The notes under the pieces were generated by a model. That model had not been told where the DNA came from. It ran no database searches and saw only the letters and a program-made list of their open reading frames with translations. DNA of 64,000 nucleotides from Powellomyces hirtus (taxonomy: Eukaryota > Chytridiomycota > Chytridiomycetes > Spizellomycetales > Powellomycetaceae): contig JAHLKG010000011.1 of assembly GCA_025526995.1 (NCBI GenBank), forward strand, positions 248,001 through 312,000, read 5' to 3'. The position numbers and the translations under genes are program-made. Shown here one piece after another: positions 11,187-22,017 of this stretch (positions within the stretch are counted from its first letter, which is position 1; each line of letters opens with the position of its first letter).

Positions 11187-12261
11187 TGTGTGCTAGTGTG
11201 ACGCCGGTTTGGAAGTAGCGAACAGCCAAGGTTACAGAGCCAGCCAGCCAGACGAGAGGTCGGCGAGACTGGATCGACGTGCTATATAACCAGCATGGAC
11301 TTTTTCTGTTTCTTTGTCCTGTCAATCTCATCATCTACTACTCCCAGTCGTGGGCGTGGGCTTATCGGACGGAGTTTCGAAACGCGCTGTTCCCGAACAC
11401 TCGGACGAAAGAGGGCTTGACAGAACGTTGCACAAGAGTGACCAGATATGGCCCTGGAGCTTGGTAAGTGGCGGCGTGCGAATGGAAGGCACAGCCACCG
11501 GCACGCGGGGCGATACGTTTTGGTTCTGCAATCTTCATATTTGATTCGTCGGTAGAAGTTCCCCGGTTAGTTGGCGTCCGAGAAAACAAAACAATCTGTA
11601 AAAACTTTTGCGCCAACGGAAAAAGCCGACTGGCGCGTTATCGAACATCCACACAACCTCAGTCAAATGAGTGTCACGTGAAGCAGACATTTGTAAACTC
11701 CTATCTACTGTCTGCCATTCCGTGGAAAAGAAATGCATACCCAGATGGAAAGAATTAATTTCGGAAAAGGTTTACATGAAGATGGCGACGACCGTGGAGC
11801 ATAGAAAGCTTGCGAGTTGCAATCATACAATAGTGTCAGCCGCGACGCGCACACATCTTTCGTCGCCGATAAGAACGTTACGATCTGCATCAAGTGGGTG
11901 CACAAGCACATTATTGTACGACGTGATATTCTACTTGATCAATTCCCATGCCGTAAATTGTTTGCGACCAGAAATACTGTCTATGTGTTTAGGTCGCCGT
12001 TTGCTCATTTTCGAAAAGTTCCAAAAACCATCGCAGATCCATCACACTGCTGTTATCACATCTTGCCACATTCCCGAAGCTGAAAAGGAGTCGTACAGTC
12101 TTGGGCGGTGCTATGACAGAACCTCAACTCGGATCCGAAATGGCAGTGGCTTTCGATAACCGCGTCGCGTAAACGTTGATGAGTCAGCCAAACAAGCCGT
12201 CAATGTCGGATCCAAGTCACTCTCCTCGACTTGTACAAAACTAAGGAATTGGGCAGGCAAA
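11187..12261. promoter_or_regulatory. Divergent intergenic region between purine permease and Chibby
   Basis: This stretch of about 1.1 kb lies between two outward-facing genes. Small open frames on both strands show no domain or credible splicing, so I see no gene. It presumably holds both promoters. Confidence 0.45.
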
Positions 12262-12798
12262 ATGAATGGTATCAAAAGTAGCAGAAGGCAATCAGAAGGG
12301 TAATTTCTTTATAGCCTATTCATAGTCAATCAGCTTTGTCTTATTCCATTTTTCGATGCTTGCAGATGGGCTCGGCGACCATCAATGAAAGGTCACTATA
12401 ACGAGCCGGAAGAAGAGGACACACCTTTCATCAACCTGCGGCTCGGTGATGCCAACATGGTGTATGAAAACCTGGAGTGGATCTTAGGTACAATGGCCGT
12501 CTTGCTCCATGCATCCGTTGCTCGTTCCTAACGATAAATCTGATCATTTTGGCAGACAATCCCGGGGAAGGAGGCAGAGAGCGAGCCAGCGAGGCGCTAA
12601 AAGAGATTACGGAGAAGAATCGGGCACTCGAGGCAGAAAACCAGCTTCTCAAATTCAAAGTCTCCGTGATGCAAGACATGGTACTACAAGCCTTTTGCTT
12701 GATATTTTCCGTCGCTGATGTGCATCTCATCTGCTTATTGCTTTCAGTTAGCGGGCACCAAGCTGGATATGCTGAAACTGCAGGCTCAGAAGACTTGA
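12262..12798 (+). CDS. CBY1: Chibby family protein (basal body / ciliary protein CBY1-like)
   Basis: Four small exons (12262-12299, 12366-12487, 12556-12680, 12748-12798) give 111 residues. The order follows metazoan Chibby: a short basic Ser-rich start (SSRRQSEGWARRPS), a conserved core with FINLRLGDANMVYENLEWI (human: NLAGQSLKFENGQWI), and a C-terminal coiled coil from about residue 68 (LKEITEKNRALEAENQLLKF, then KVSVMQDML) that corresponds to human RNQQLEEENNLLRLKVDILL. In animals Chibby localises to the distal centriole and transition zone and also antagonises beta-catenin; only the former makes sense in a fungus. All phases match and total length is close to the 126-aa human protein. It lies tail to tail with Derlin. 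A homologue here implies a flagellated life stage. Confidence 0.82.
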
Positions 12799-13080
12799 AA
12801 GCATGCGGGGGAAAAGGAGCAGACATGCGTGTTGCCAAAGATATATACGGTGCTACAGACTGCCCTTTGAACCAGGAGCAAGGTGCTCGGAGGGATTGGG
12901 TGGGAACCGTCCATAAGAAATGCCCATATGAGCATCTCGAAAAGGAACGCTCGGGCGCATCATGGCTGCACATAGCTATGGATGTACTTTAAGTATGCAA
13001 CTAATTGTATAGTGTCGACAATTGAATCATATTTCTGTGTCATGTGAACAAGCGTTGTACGACTTTGGTTCACGAGATTC

Positions 13081-14070
13081 TCAATCCAGTCGGTTTCCAG
13101 AACCCCATGTATGTCTCTGAGTGACATTCGTTGCTGGTTGTGCTCTTCCGCCAGCTTGTTGCGCTGGCGGCACGAATCTGTATCCGGCTCCCGCTCCACC
13201 CGCAACTCCACCGGATGCCGGCGGGAATTGCTGATACAATATCTGCGGAGTGACTAATATTTTGCGACCGTTGTTTTGGGCCGGGTATGTCTGATCCAGA
13301 TAGTAGTAGATGAATCCAACCGCGATTCCCAAAAGTTTGAGGATCGGCCAGGGGTTTCCTTGCAGCACGTCCATGCCAACTAAAACCCAGGGCAGATAAA
13401 GGGCCTGAAAGGACCGAGATTTCAACATCTGCAGATGGCTCGAAGCGATGAATCGATCGCTGTTCTTACCTTGAATTGAATTCCGAACAAAAATGAAACT
13501 CTTTGATCACGGTTGTGCATCGACCACACGTAAACTATCGCCAGCATAAGGGGTTCAGACAGAACCATTAGCTCCAGCAAGTATGCAGCAATCTAAATGA
13601 AGCGGGAATAATGGTTAGGGAGAGTTGATTGCTTGCACCATAATAGCCATGAGCTCACGTTAATCATGCCAACGCAAAAGATCATAAAAAACACATAATC
13701 TGCAGTTCGCCCAACGAATAAGCCAGTTTCCAGGTCAGAAGAGTTTCGATAGAGGAAGTAGATGTTCATCAGGAATGGAAACCCTAATGGCTGCCACAGG
13801 AACGCCGTAACGAGACGCCATATCTTTAAACGACGAGGAAGGTCAGTTACAAGATCACTTAGTGGACGGGGTCATGTACTTGGCACAAACCTGGTACTTC
13901 TTCAAGATATATTCAGGAACGAAGATCAATTGGTAGGGAGCAACTATCCCCAATCCCGCCGCTAGAGAAAATCCAACAGTTCCCGCAAACAAAGCTCGAG
14001 TCACGGGAGGCACAGAGTTGAACCAAGCCTGAGCTTCTTCAACAATGCCACGTTCTCCCCGCGCAGCCAT
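13081..14070 (-). CDS. Derlin family ER-associated degradation protein
   Basis: Four exons (13891-14070, 13659-13823, 13470-13592, 13081-13404) encode 263 residues. Derlins are rhomboid pseudoproteases of the ER membrane that help retrotranslocate misfolded proteins. Visible features are VPPVTRALFAGTVGF at the N-terminus, the WR motif in QIWRLVTAFLW, NIYFLYRNSSDLETG, FVGRTADYVFFMIF, the segment LPWVLVGMDVL and GIAVGFIYYYL. The C-terminus HTWGSGNRLD has the form of an SHP box, which binds p97/Cdc48. The tail before it is Gly/Pro/Ala-rich. The sequence is closer to Derlin-1/2 than to yeast Dfm1 in length, but I do not assign a paralogue. It shares a 218-bp divergent promoter with RBM42. Confidence 0.93.
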
Positions 14071-14288
14071 TGGGGTAAGTTTCTATCAGTGGCAGAGGTT
14101 CCCAGGAGAATCCGGATGCTGGTATGTGTTAAGGAGTTAATGTACGTTCTCGGGTCAGTGTCTACAGTAAGTTTTCCGCAAAGACGTAAATATGTGGAAG
14201 ACAGCGGCCCGCCCTTTTTGAGCTGCAGTTGTTGCAACGTGTCCATTTCATACTTGCTTCCATTTCCTCCACCCTCTTTGACGTCACA

Positions 14289-15325
14289 ATGTCCGGCTAT
14301 TACCCGCAAGAGGACGACCAGTCTGCCTATTATGGTGCCCCGCAAGACTACTCGTATGCGGATCCCAGTGCGTATCAATATCATGCTCAACCACAACAAT
14401 CACATTACGCTGCACCTGTGCAATACGCAGCTTCGGCGAATCCAACCACCTACGGTGCTTCGGCGGAGTACTACTCGGCCCCATATTACGCCAATCCCAC
14501 AGGAACCGCCTCATCCAGTTCATCCGCTGCTGCATACCCCGTCGGTTACTCGTCCAAAGACTCTGGCGGCGTGCCATACCCAACAGGCTACACCATAGAG
14601 AGCGAAACAGGAGCAGTCCCATACCCCGCCGGATATACACCAAGCTCAGCAACGGCAAATGTCGTCCGTGTTCACACAGACGAGGATCGGAAAGCTGCCG
14701 CGTTGGCCGCCTTGCCGGCTGTGCCAGTCGCCCAGCCCCTGAGTGCCGCACCGGGTTCGGCGGTGGATTCGAAAGGGAGAAAGAAGAAACCGATTCTCCG
14801 GGCAGCTGGAGGCGAGGCTTGGGAGGATGCGACGCTTTTGGAGTGGGATTCAAGTATGGCAAATGGATTGCGTGCGGTCCAAGTTTCTAAATGGCTCAGC
14901 TTACTCACAGTCTTTCTCCTATCAGATGATTTCAGATTATTTTGCGGAGATCTCGGGAACGAAGTCACTGATGACCTTCTGCTCAAGTCCTTCTCCAAAT
15001 ACCCGTCAGTATTACGAGCACGTGTCGTCCGCGATAATCGGTCAAATAAAAGTAAAGGATTTGGATTCGTGAGTTTCAAGGACCCAAACGACTTTGTGAA
15101 AGCGATGAGGGAAATGAACGGTAAGCTGTTCTCTTCCTTTGTTGCTCTACATGACTCACCGGCTCACATTCAAATTGCGTTCTCTTAGGTAAATATGTTG
15201 GCAATCGCCCCATCAAACTGCGAAAATCCACGTGGACGGAACGCACGGTCGATGCAAAAACGCTACGAAAAATCCAGCAAACCGCCATCTTCAAGCCTGT
15301 GCTCAAAACTGTAGCTAAGAAATAA
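14289..15325 (+). CDS. RBM42: RBM42-like RNA-binding protein (one RRM)
   Basis: Three exons (14289-14853, 14926-15120, 15189-15325) give 298 residues. The N-terminal half is Tyr/Ala/Pro-rich with repeats of the type YPxGY (AAYPVGYSS, VPYPTGY, VPYPAGY). The C-terminal RRM begins at about residue 189: RNP2 FRLFCGDLGNEV and RNP1 SKGFGFVSFKDP, then AMREMNGKYVGNRPIKLRKS, which is the RBM42 signature. The protein ends TVAKK. RBM42 binds RNA and is linked to splicing and stress granules in animals. The RRM is split across exons 2 and 3. I chose ATG 14289 because the frame upstream has only non-ATG starts and a hydrophobic, non-conserved sequence. Confidence 0.93.
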
Positions 15326-15749
15326 TGTATTGGGTGTGATCTTGACTAGCCCTTTCTTTCAGGTGGAAATGCCTACAGTTGGCATGCATAGCTGTATATA
15401 CTATTTATCTCGTCGTTCGTATGCAATAGCTGAATAATACGCCATGGTTGAAGGTTTGAACAGCAGTTGAGCCTTTTTCACAGTACAATCTTTGGCTAGC
15501 TCAGTTTGCGGAAACCAAAATTTGCCTTGGTTTATGTTCTGATATGAGCGGCATTTTGTTTTCATTACGGCGGGTTAAATGCCGTGCTGTGTGTTTATGG
15601 AGAATGCTCATCGGATCCAGATGTGCTTCTGACCCACAGCATGAGTAGGACTCCGCTGGGTAATAACCTGGTACCCCGAAGTGGCGGCTGGAGATGCCAG
15701 GATGCTCAATTACGCTGTCGGGAACGATCCAGCATTTCCGTCGTTGACA
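15326..15749. other. Convergent 3' intergenic region
   Basis: This 424-bp stretch lies between the 3' ends of RBM42 and the SNAPC4-like gene. I see no gene or repeat in it. Confidence 0.5.
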
Positions 15750-17078
15750 TCAGCAGTTTTTAGCGGCTGCATCCTTTTTTGCGACATACGTTAGCGCAGC
15801 ACTCGCCGGGGGCTCCTGGAAATACCCTTTTTTCTTCAATGTCGCATATATATCGCGAACATGGGGACCTGAAGTTTGCATAGATTCTGCCAGTCTTGAC
15901 CATTCCAGACGAGCCCCTGGTGTCATGACCAAATGTCGAAGCTTCTCGTAATCCTCAACGCGCCATTTTCGGCGTACCCCGAGTTTAAGGCGTCTTTCGT
16001 AGCGCTCGCGACATTGATGTGCGCTTCGTCCTTCGACATGCTTCGCCACTTGGACCCAGTCCCCACGACCATGACGCACAACCGCAGTTTTCAGTTGTTC
16101 ATCTTCATCTTGCGTCCAAGTTCCGGTTTTCTCAGAATGGGTCAGCGAATTCCATCTACTCCTACATTGCGGTACTGTGCGTCCTACGAACAACAGTGCG
16201 ATCTTGCCCCACTGGCCTCTCTGTGGCGGGTCGTTCGTAACAGCGTTAACCAATGCGCGATCTTCTTCCTTCGTCCACGGTCTCATGTGCTCCAAATTAA
16301 GTTTGGCCTGGTATTCTCTCAAACATTCAATAGGTCGTCGGCCATTGCCAACATACACGGCAATCTCATCCCAGTGCCGGCCTCTCCAATGCCTTTCCGC
16401 CCATTTGAGGTCTTCCAGTTCGGTGTTCGAGAAAGGTCGGTCGGCAAGCCCTTGCAGCAGAGGAAGACGATTGACGGTCCATTCGCGCTTGCAGTTTGAA
16501 GCTGTTCGCGTACCAACAAAACTCGCGACTCCGTCCCAATCCAGGCTTTCGACCAAGCTGTCAGAGGTATGATCGTCCCCTGGACCGATCTCACCGGACT
16601 GAAGATTGAAGCGCGTTAAGTTGTTCCGCAGAACTGTGGCTTTCTCCAGATTCTCGTGCTCGCTGAGTGACCAGTGCTGAGGGCTGTTCATCAGTTCCAC
16701 CCTGAGGGGTTTCCCATACAGAGCAATTTCAATCTGGGTGTCGAGATTGTCCTCGGGAACAGAGCCGTCATGTTCGTCGATCCATCGCAAGAGGTTCCAG
16801 CTCTGGTACGTCGAGCTCTCCGAGCTGTTGTCTAGCAAAGCGGCTTCAGCTTTGTCAATTTCGGCTGTTCTCGCATCGATCTGCTGAAGTTGCGCCCGCA
16901 GTTTTTCCAAGAGTTTTTGGTTTATAACCAAGGCCTTTCTCAAAAGCCGCGATTCCCCATCTTGTTCACAGTTGGACGCAGAAGTTTGTCTTTTCTGTTG
17001 ACTACCAGCGTCAACATCAGAGGACTGTATGTCGGAATTCCTCCGTTTTCTTGGTGATCTCGTGCCTCTGGATTTCAT
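15750..17078 (-). CDS. SNAPC4-like multi-Myb-repeat DNA-binding protein
   Basis: This is an intronless gene of 442 residues if translation begins at ATG 17078 (MKSRGTRSPRKRRNSD). The frame is open about 20 codons further up, but only with non-ATG starts, so an upstream exon cannot be excluded. A coiled-coil region (residues about 50-90) precedes at least four Myb/SANT repeats. These include LDWDGVASFVGTRTASNC, RHWDEIAVYVGNGRRPIEC, WTKEEDRALVNAV with GRTVPQCRSRWNSL, and WTQDEDEQLKTAV with GRSAHQCRERYERRL. This repeat series is like the Ra-Rd repeats of SNAPC4 (SNAP190), the large subunit of the snRNA-gene activator complex. Yeasts lack SNAPc but many early-diverging fungi could keep it. Other R2R3/4R-Myb proteins remain possible. 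Confidence 0.78.
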   Translation of the reverse strand: MKSRGTRSPRKRRNSDIQSSDVDAGSQQKRQTSASNCEQDGESRLLRKALVINQKLLEKLRAQLQQIDARTAEIDKAEAALLDNSSESSTYQSWNLLRWIDEHDGSVPEDNLDTQIEIALYGKPLRVELMNSPQHWSLSEHENLEKATVLRNNLTRFNLQSGEIGPGDDHTSDSLVESLDWDGVASFVGTRTASNCKREWTVNRLPLLQGLADRPFSNTELEDLKWAERHWRGRHWDEIAVYVGNGRRPIECLREYQAKLNLEHMRPWTKEEDRALVNAVTNDPPQRGQWGKIALLFVGRTVPQCRSRWNSLTHSEKTGTWTQDEDEQLKTAVVRHGRGDWVQVAKHVEGRSAHQCRERYERRLKLGVRRKWRVEDYEKLRHLVMTPGARLEWSRLAESMQTSGPHVRDIYATLKKKGYFQEPPASAALTYVAKKDAAAKNC

Positions 17079-18098
17079 GACCCCACTGTTGGGGAGCAGA
17101 GACACAAAGCTAAAAGCCTCTTGTGGTACAGCTTGGGACAACGCTATATACTTGCCAAGGTGCTGTATGGTGATAAGAGAGATCTGCGACTATTTGCGTA
17201 AAACAAATGTTGCGTGTACAAGTACCGGTAAGGATCAGTTCCAAATTCATGGTGCCCTCGGACCGCGTCCGAGCGTTTTGTCAAATCTGCTCAAGTCCGC
17301 AAAGGGAAATGGCACTACCAACAGAAAAGTATGTCGTGCTCAGTTGACACATTGACATCCACAGATCCACCAGAGGCAGAGGACGGTAATGCTCTAATAG
17401 AACACTTTCTATCTCAGACACAGGGAATCGAGTGCTAATTCATTATTTCATTCTTCGCCTCACTAGTATGTGTCTTTTTTCATTTTTTCTCCTCTCTTCC
17501 GAAGATCAGGCCAAACGAGAGATGTACAACGCACTTGGTGCAAGACATCTTGCGTTGGGCAAAATCTCCGGAAAGAGGCCAGCACACTATTAGTAACAAG
17601 CAAACATGCACGACGAGCAAGGGCAACGATAAAGGATCAGAATGGAATGTATACAAAGAGTTCTCTTCATCAGATTCAGAAGCAGAACTGGCTTAACTTT
17701 GGGGTATCATCACATCCATTTATCGTTGCCTCCCCTGCTCGTGGCCGTTAAACTCACCTGATGCATCCAGTCCACATGCGATCGCAATGACTCGGGTACA
17801 TGATACCAGTTGATCCTTGCGATGACAGAGCGACGGTTGCCGAAACTTGTATCTCCCTCCACTCAACCGGTGGCCTCCTTTGCGATTGAAGAGGAGAAGA
17901 GCGGAAGACCACTTTGCGGTTTTTATAGGCGCAGAAAAATTCCTCTATTTTCACGCATGCGCCACGCACACCCATTGGCTAGCGAGATTATGCAAGCATC
18001 CGCGATCGCTTCGCAGAGAATGTCAAATGGGTAGGACTATCCCGGCAATGAGCGGAAATTAAAGCATTCGACCCAGGAAAATTCACATATATACTAGC
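17079..18098. promoter_or_regulatory. Divergent intergenic region between SNAPC4-like gene and RRP8
   Basis: This is about 1 kb of noncoding-looking sequence between outward-facing genes. Only short, domain-free open frames occur. I see no RNA gene. Confidence 0.45.
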
Positions 18099-19417
18099 AT
18101 GAAAATGAACAGGAATGCTGGCTTGGATGCAAGTGCGAAGAGGGATCGAGAAGCAGATTCGGCGGCGCCCGCGTTGAGCACAAATAAGAAGCAGAAGTTT
18201 AGCTTGTCTCAGAAGGACCGCTTGAAGAAGGTAATTCCGAAAAGGCTTATGTATGGCTCCAGCATCCGGGCTTGATATTACCGTCTGGCCTGGAATATCT
18301 CCTCTCTTGTCTAAAGAAGCTGTCTCGTGTTCACTAGGCGTTGCAAAAAAGTAAAACTCAGTCGGTTGTCGCACCTACGTCCAAATCCGATTCCACGCCG
18401 GTTGGCGCACCGGCAAAGAAAGAGAAACGCCAAGAGCCATCCGCCGCTTCTGTTGTTCTGCCCCCCGCATCTGCCGCACGCAGTTCCTCGAATTCTGGCA
18501 TTAAATTGACAGAACTACAGGAGAAGATGCAAAGGAAGCTAGCCGGTATGGTTGGCGCAGTTACGTTGATTTAGTCGATCCTTCCAAAGACTCATCATAC
18601 GGAATCCAGGTTCCAAGTTCCGATGGCTTAATGAGATTCTTTACACAAAGAACTCATCGGAAGCCGTCCAAATATTTGGAAAAACTCCAGAGTTGTTCGA
18701 CATATATCATGAAGGGTTCCGAAGTCAGACTGAAGCATGGCCGACAAATCCCGTCGATGGGTTCCTTGATTACCTCCGAAAAAAACCAGCAGGCACTGCC
18801 GTCGCTGACATGGGATGTGGAGACGCGAAGATTGCTCGCACACTGAAAGCTCAGAAGAAGAAGATAACAGTACACTCTTTCGATCTAGTAAAGCGGTGTG
18901 ACGAGGTTGTCGCATGTGACATAGCGAACGTCCCTTTGAAAGCAAAGTCCGTGGATGTCGTTATATTTTGCTTATCTCTCATGGGCATCAATTTCATGGA
19001 CTTCATTCGCGAGGCTCATCGAATACTCAAGCCAAATGGGGAGCTTAAGATTGCGGAAGTCATAAGCAGATTCCCGGATGTAAATAGCTTTGTCAGTGCA
19101 CTGGCTGAGGCTGGCTTTAAAGCGACAAAACAGGTACGAAGAAGGCTCGTTACAGACTTGTCACACCCGGAGGTGCATTGCCCTAACGAATGTGAACCAT
19201 GTAGGACGATTCAAATAAAATGTTTATCCTGTTCGATTTTGTCAAATCTTCTGAAGGCTCCGCAGTTCCTCCATCAAAAGCGAAGATGAAATCATCGGAG
19301 ATGGACCAAAAATCGACAAAAGACGCGGGCCAGAAGAAGTCAAAGCTCAAGGCTACTGGGGATATAATACCCGATAACGCTCCACTCTTGAAACCTTGCA
19401 TCTACAAAAGGCGGTAG
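18099..19417 (+). CDS. RRP8: RRP8, nucleolar rRNA (m1A) methyltransferase
   Basis: Four exons (18099-18230, 18338-18545, 18610-19133, 19205-19417) encode 358 residues. RRP8 is a nucleolar SAM-dependent enzyme that makes N1-methyladenosine in large-subunit rRNA. The N-terminal third is Lys/Ser-rich and probably nucleolar-targeting. The catalytic part has SKFRWLNEILYT, FDIYHEGFRSQTEAWP, the SAM-binding motif VADMGCGDAKIA, SFDLV, VACDIANVPL and FCLSLMGINFMDFIREAHRI, all RRP8 hallmarks, then LKPNGELKIAEVISRF. The C-terminal exon contributes KMFILFDFVK and ends LLKPCIYKRR, also typical. Lengths sum exactly in phase. It converges with the CK2 gene. Confidence 0.95.
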
Positions 19418-19901
19418 TTTACCGGCACATCCCATGCTCAGACGCGTTTCCATGCTGTTTGAATTTTAATTTATTCATTATGATAGTTCGACCATGACTG
19501 TGATTGCCCATCTACATTTCAAGTATCGAGAGCGTGGAAGTCACGTAGGCTACCGTCCCCTCATGCGCAACCGCTAAGTACGCCTTGCCATAGTACTCAA
19601 TCGGGGCCGGGCGTCTTGTGGATGGGAGACAGTAAGGACTGAGATACTATACATCAAAACCACTGAAGGACGAACTTCGGACATAATGAAAGAGACAAAA
19701 GCCTCGTGACGCGCAAAGAGGCGGGTCAGGAGGGAATATATGTACAAAGAAGGGTAGAACGGTCAAGGGATGGTGTCTCCGAGTCCAAGAGGCGAAAAGC
19801 CAAGAATCAAGTCTCTGCGCTGCTCGCAAGTTGCGGATCTTGTATTCCCTGGATCAGACCCGCTAGCAAAAGGAAAACGAATGCTAATTAGGCTCTATCT
19901 A
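19418..19901. other. Convergent 3' intergenic region
   Basis: This 484-bp stretch lies between the 3' ends of RRP8 and the CK2 gene. A segment at about 19595-19633 resembles part of a 5S rRNA gene, but spacing is wrong (see rejected items). Confidence 0.45.
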
Positions 19902-21196
19902 TCAATAAACCCCTATAGTTTGATGCTCACTGTAGTATGGATGGTGAAGAGCTTGTCTGGCCGTCAGACGCTCGCATGGATCGTAACGCAGGAGTTTTTC
20001 AATGACGTCAATGGCTTCCCTTTCGCCAACGGTCGAAGTGCAACGGCTACCGAAGCTTTGCAAGTCGATACGTTTTGTCCTGTGATAGCAACGCACTTAA
20101 AATGTTGCACGTCCCAGATGGTCTTGTATATGGTGAGGTTTATACCTGGATTCTCCCACAACTTCGATAATTTCAGGAGTCAGTTCAATCTGATAGTCCC
20201 TGGCGTAAGCTCTGAGATCCGCGCCGCCGAGGACTGATGAGATTGCGCGAAGCTGATCTTCCTCGCTATCACCGCGGAACATAACCTCGACACTAAAGAT
20301 CTGAGCTCGGCATATTGCTCAGCATGACGTCGACGCAATTCCATCGGGGAAGTCAATGACGAGCCAATAACAACCTTACCATGGCAGCCAGGAGGCACCC
20401 TGTGCCCCACATATCAAACGAGTAATCATAGCGACGATTTCCTAGCAGGATCTCGGGCGGTTTGTAGAAGCGGGAAGCGACTCGAAGACTGTATTCTGCC
20501 CCCGGGAAGTAGAAGTCGGCGAGGCCCCAGTCGATCAATCGTAGCTCCCTTGCTTTGTGATCAATCACGACGTTCTGTGGCTTCACATCACGATGCATAA
20601 TCCCTTTAGAATGTGCAAAGTCCAAAGCCTATCGAGATCGAAAAAATGATCAGTGGGTGACCATGACACGTGATGAATAACAATAGCAACGCGTGCTCAC
20701 CCGCAACAGCTGGAAGCTGTAGAAGCGAATGTCCTCGCAATTCAAAGTGGGATACAGTTCTTTCCAGTCCGTGTTATCAATTTTTCTAAAAATAAGTGCT
20801 GGCTCGTTTGTCTGCGGGGAAAATCAGCCTCAGTTGTTTGTGCCCACGCGCGCACTCAAAACGCGTTAGCAAGCCGTGGTTGCCTACGTAAGCATCAACA
20901 AACGCTCCGTAAAACTCTACAAAGAAACGTCAGATAGAATTACAGGACATCCAGGATGCAGACATCCACCCACCAATGATATTCGGTCCCGCTCGAAGAT
21001 TTCGCAAAATCAAGATTTCACGTTTGAACTTTTTGGCGCGACGCGGCTTGAGGCTTTTGACAGCGTATTCGCGGCCGTCGGTTTTGCGGACAACTGCATA
21101 AACGTTGCTATACTTTCCGCGACCGAGAACCTGAGTTCGCCTGTAAAGGGAACCATCGCTGTTATGCACCAAATGCTTGTAAGCTGTCATGGCCAT
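19902..21196 (-). CDS. CKA1: Casein kinase II alpha subunit-like Ser/Thr kinase
   Basis: Six exons (20974-21196, 20888-20916, 20701-20811, 20380-20628, 20146-20300, 19902-20079) encode 314 residues. The glycine-rich loop is [10 protein letters not shown] (Gly25-Val32), the lysine is in EYAVKSLKP (Lys47), the basic CK2 cluster is [11 protein letters not shown], the catalytic loop is [10 protein letters not shown] (Asp135), and the metal-binding motif is DWGLA rather than DFG, a CK2 trademark. [19 protein letters not shown] and [15 protein letters not shown] also fit. It is more diverged than usual CK2-alpha, for example [10 protein letters not shown] and a shorter loop after the first domain. 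Exon 2 is only 29 nt. It may be a second, fast-evolving CK2 catalytic isoform; the canonical copy is not in this window. Confidence 0.88.
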
Positions 21197-22017
21197 TTAA
21201 ATAATGTCTTGCGGGAACCCACCACCACGTGACTTTGCTCGTTTCCCAGTCAAAGAATTCGCGTGGCATCTTTTCATTGACGTTGGCATGCACCGCCGAC
21301 TGACAGGTGTGGCTGTCATTGTGCATGACAGTCACATTGGAAGCCTTTCGTGGTTCAGGGCTTGCTGGCACACTTGAAGAGTCGTGTCCCTCACCACGAG
21401 ACTTGGTGTGAGGGGAGCTGGAGCGACGCCATCCGTGCGAGACCTTGGGGCTTGGCTGGTAGGGCGAAACCGTGTCTGCCGTTGATGAGCCCGACGAAGA
21501 GTTCTCAAAGAGCTGCTGAATATACTTTGGTATGAAATCTGCCCACATATGTGCGAACGATATGCGAGTTGTTTGTGTATGATAAGGGTTATTGATGCAA
21601 ATCCCTCCGGAAAACGGAGAGAGGTGTCTATGACCCGGTACTTTTAAATACCACTTGTAGATGACCTGCCCGCCTTCGGGGCCGCTTGTCGCTTGTTGAG
21701 TGCGTGACTGTATATGCGGCGCGAGGAAATTCTGTCTGGGTTCTGGGACAATCGCATTCAATGCGTCTGCCCTCAATTGCAATTTCATTTGGGGTGGGGT
21801 AAACCCGCCGGTTCCACGCCCAGGCTATATTCTGCGCCGAGGTACCGGGTGGGAGATCCGCTGGCACTTGTGGGTTATCGACAATTGAAAACTGCTGGCG
21901 ACTGAATCTAGATCGTCCATTGATTGGCGCCCAGCACGAGGATTCGTTCACGAAGAACAGATTCTTACCGTGCTGTCGTTCTTGAAACCGATCTGCGTTA
22001 GTGGTCGGCGACCCCAT
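21162..22017 (-). CDS. Hypothetical protein, Ser-rich (low confidence)
   Basis: Two open frames on the minus strand can be joined by a phase-0 GT-AG intron of 73 nt (21732-21804), giving a reading frame from ATG 22017 (MGSPTTNADRF) to a stop at 21162, about 261 residues. The second part has a Ser/Pro/Arg-rich stretch (SSSGSSTADTVSPYQPSP and RRSSSPHTKSRGEG) that looks like a real low-complexity coding region. Against it: no domain is recognised, the donor GTTTAC is weak, and the 3' end would overlap the first 35 nt of the CK2 gene. The gene may end earlier through another intron, or not exist. Confidence 0.28.

Noticed and set aside
17138..17141. Upstream start for the SNAPC4-like protein
   Set aside because: The frame extends here, but the first codon is TTG; ATG 17078 precedes a typical basic N-terminus.
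19549..19633. Possible 5S rRNA gene or pseudogene
   Set aside because: gctaag and tggatgggagac resemble the internal control boxes of 5S genes, but they are about 46 nt apart rather than about 29, and the flanking stems do not match.
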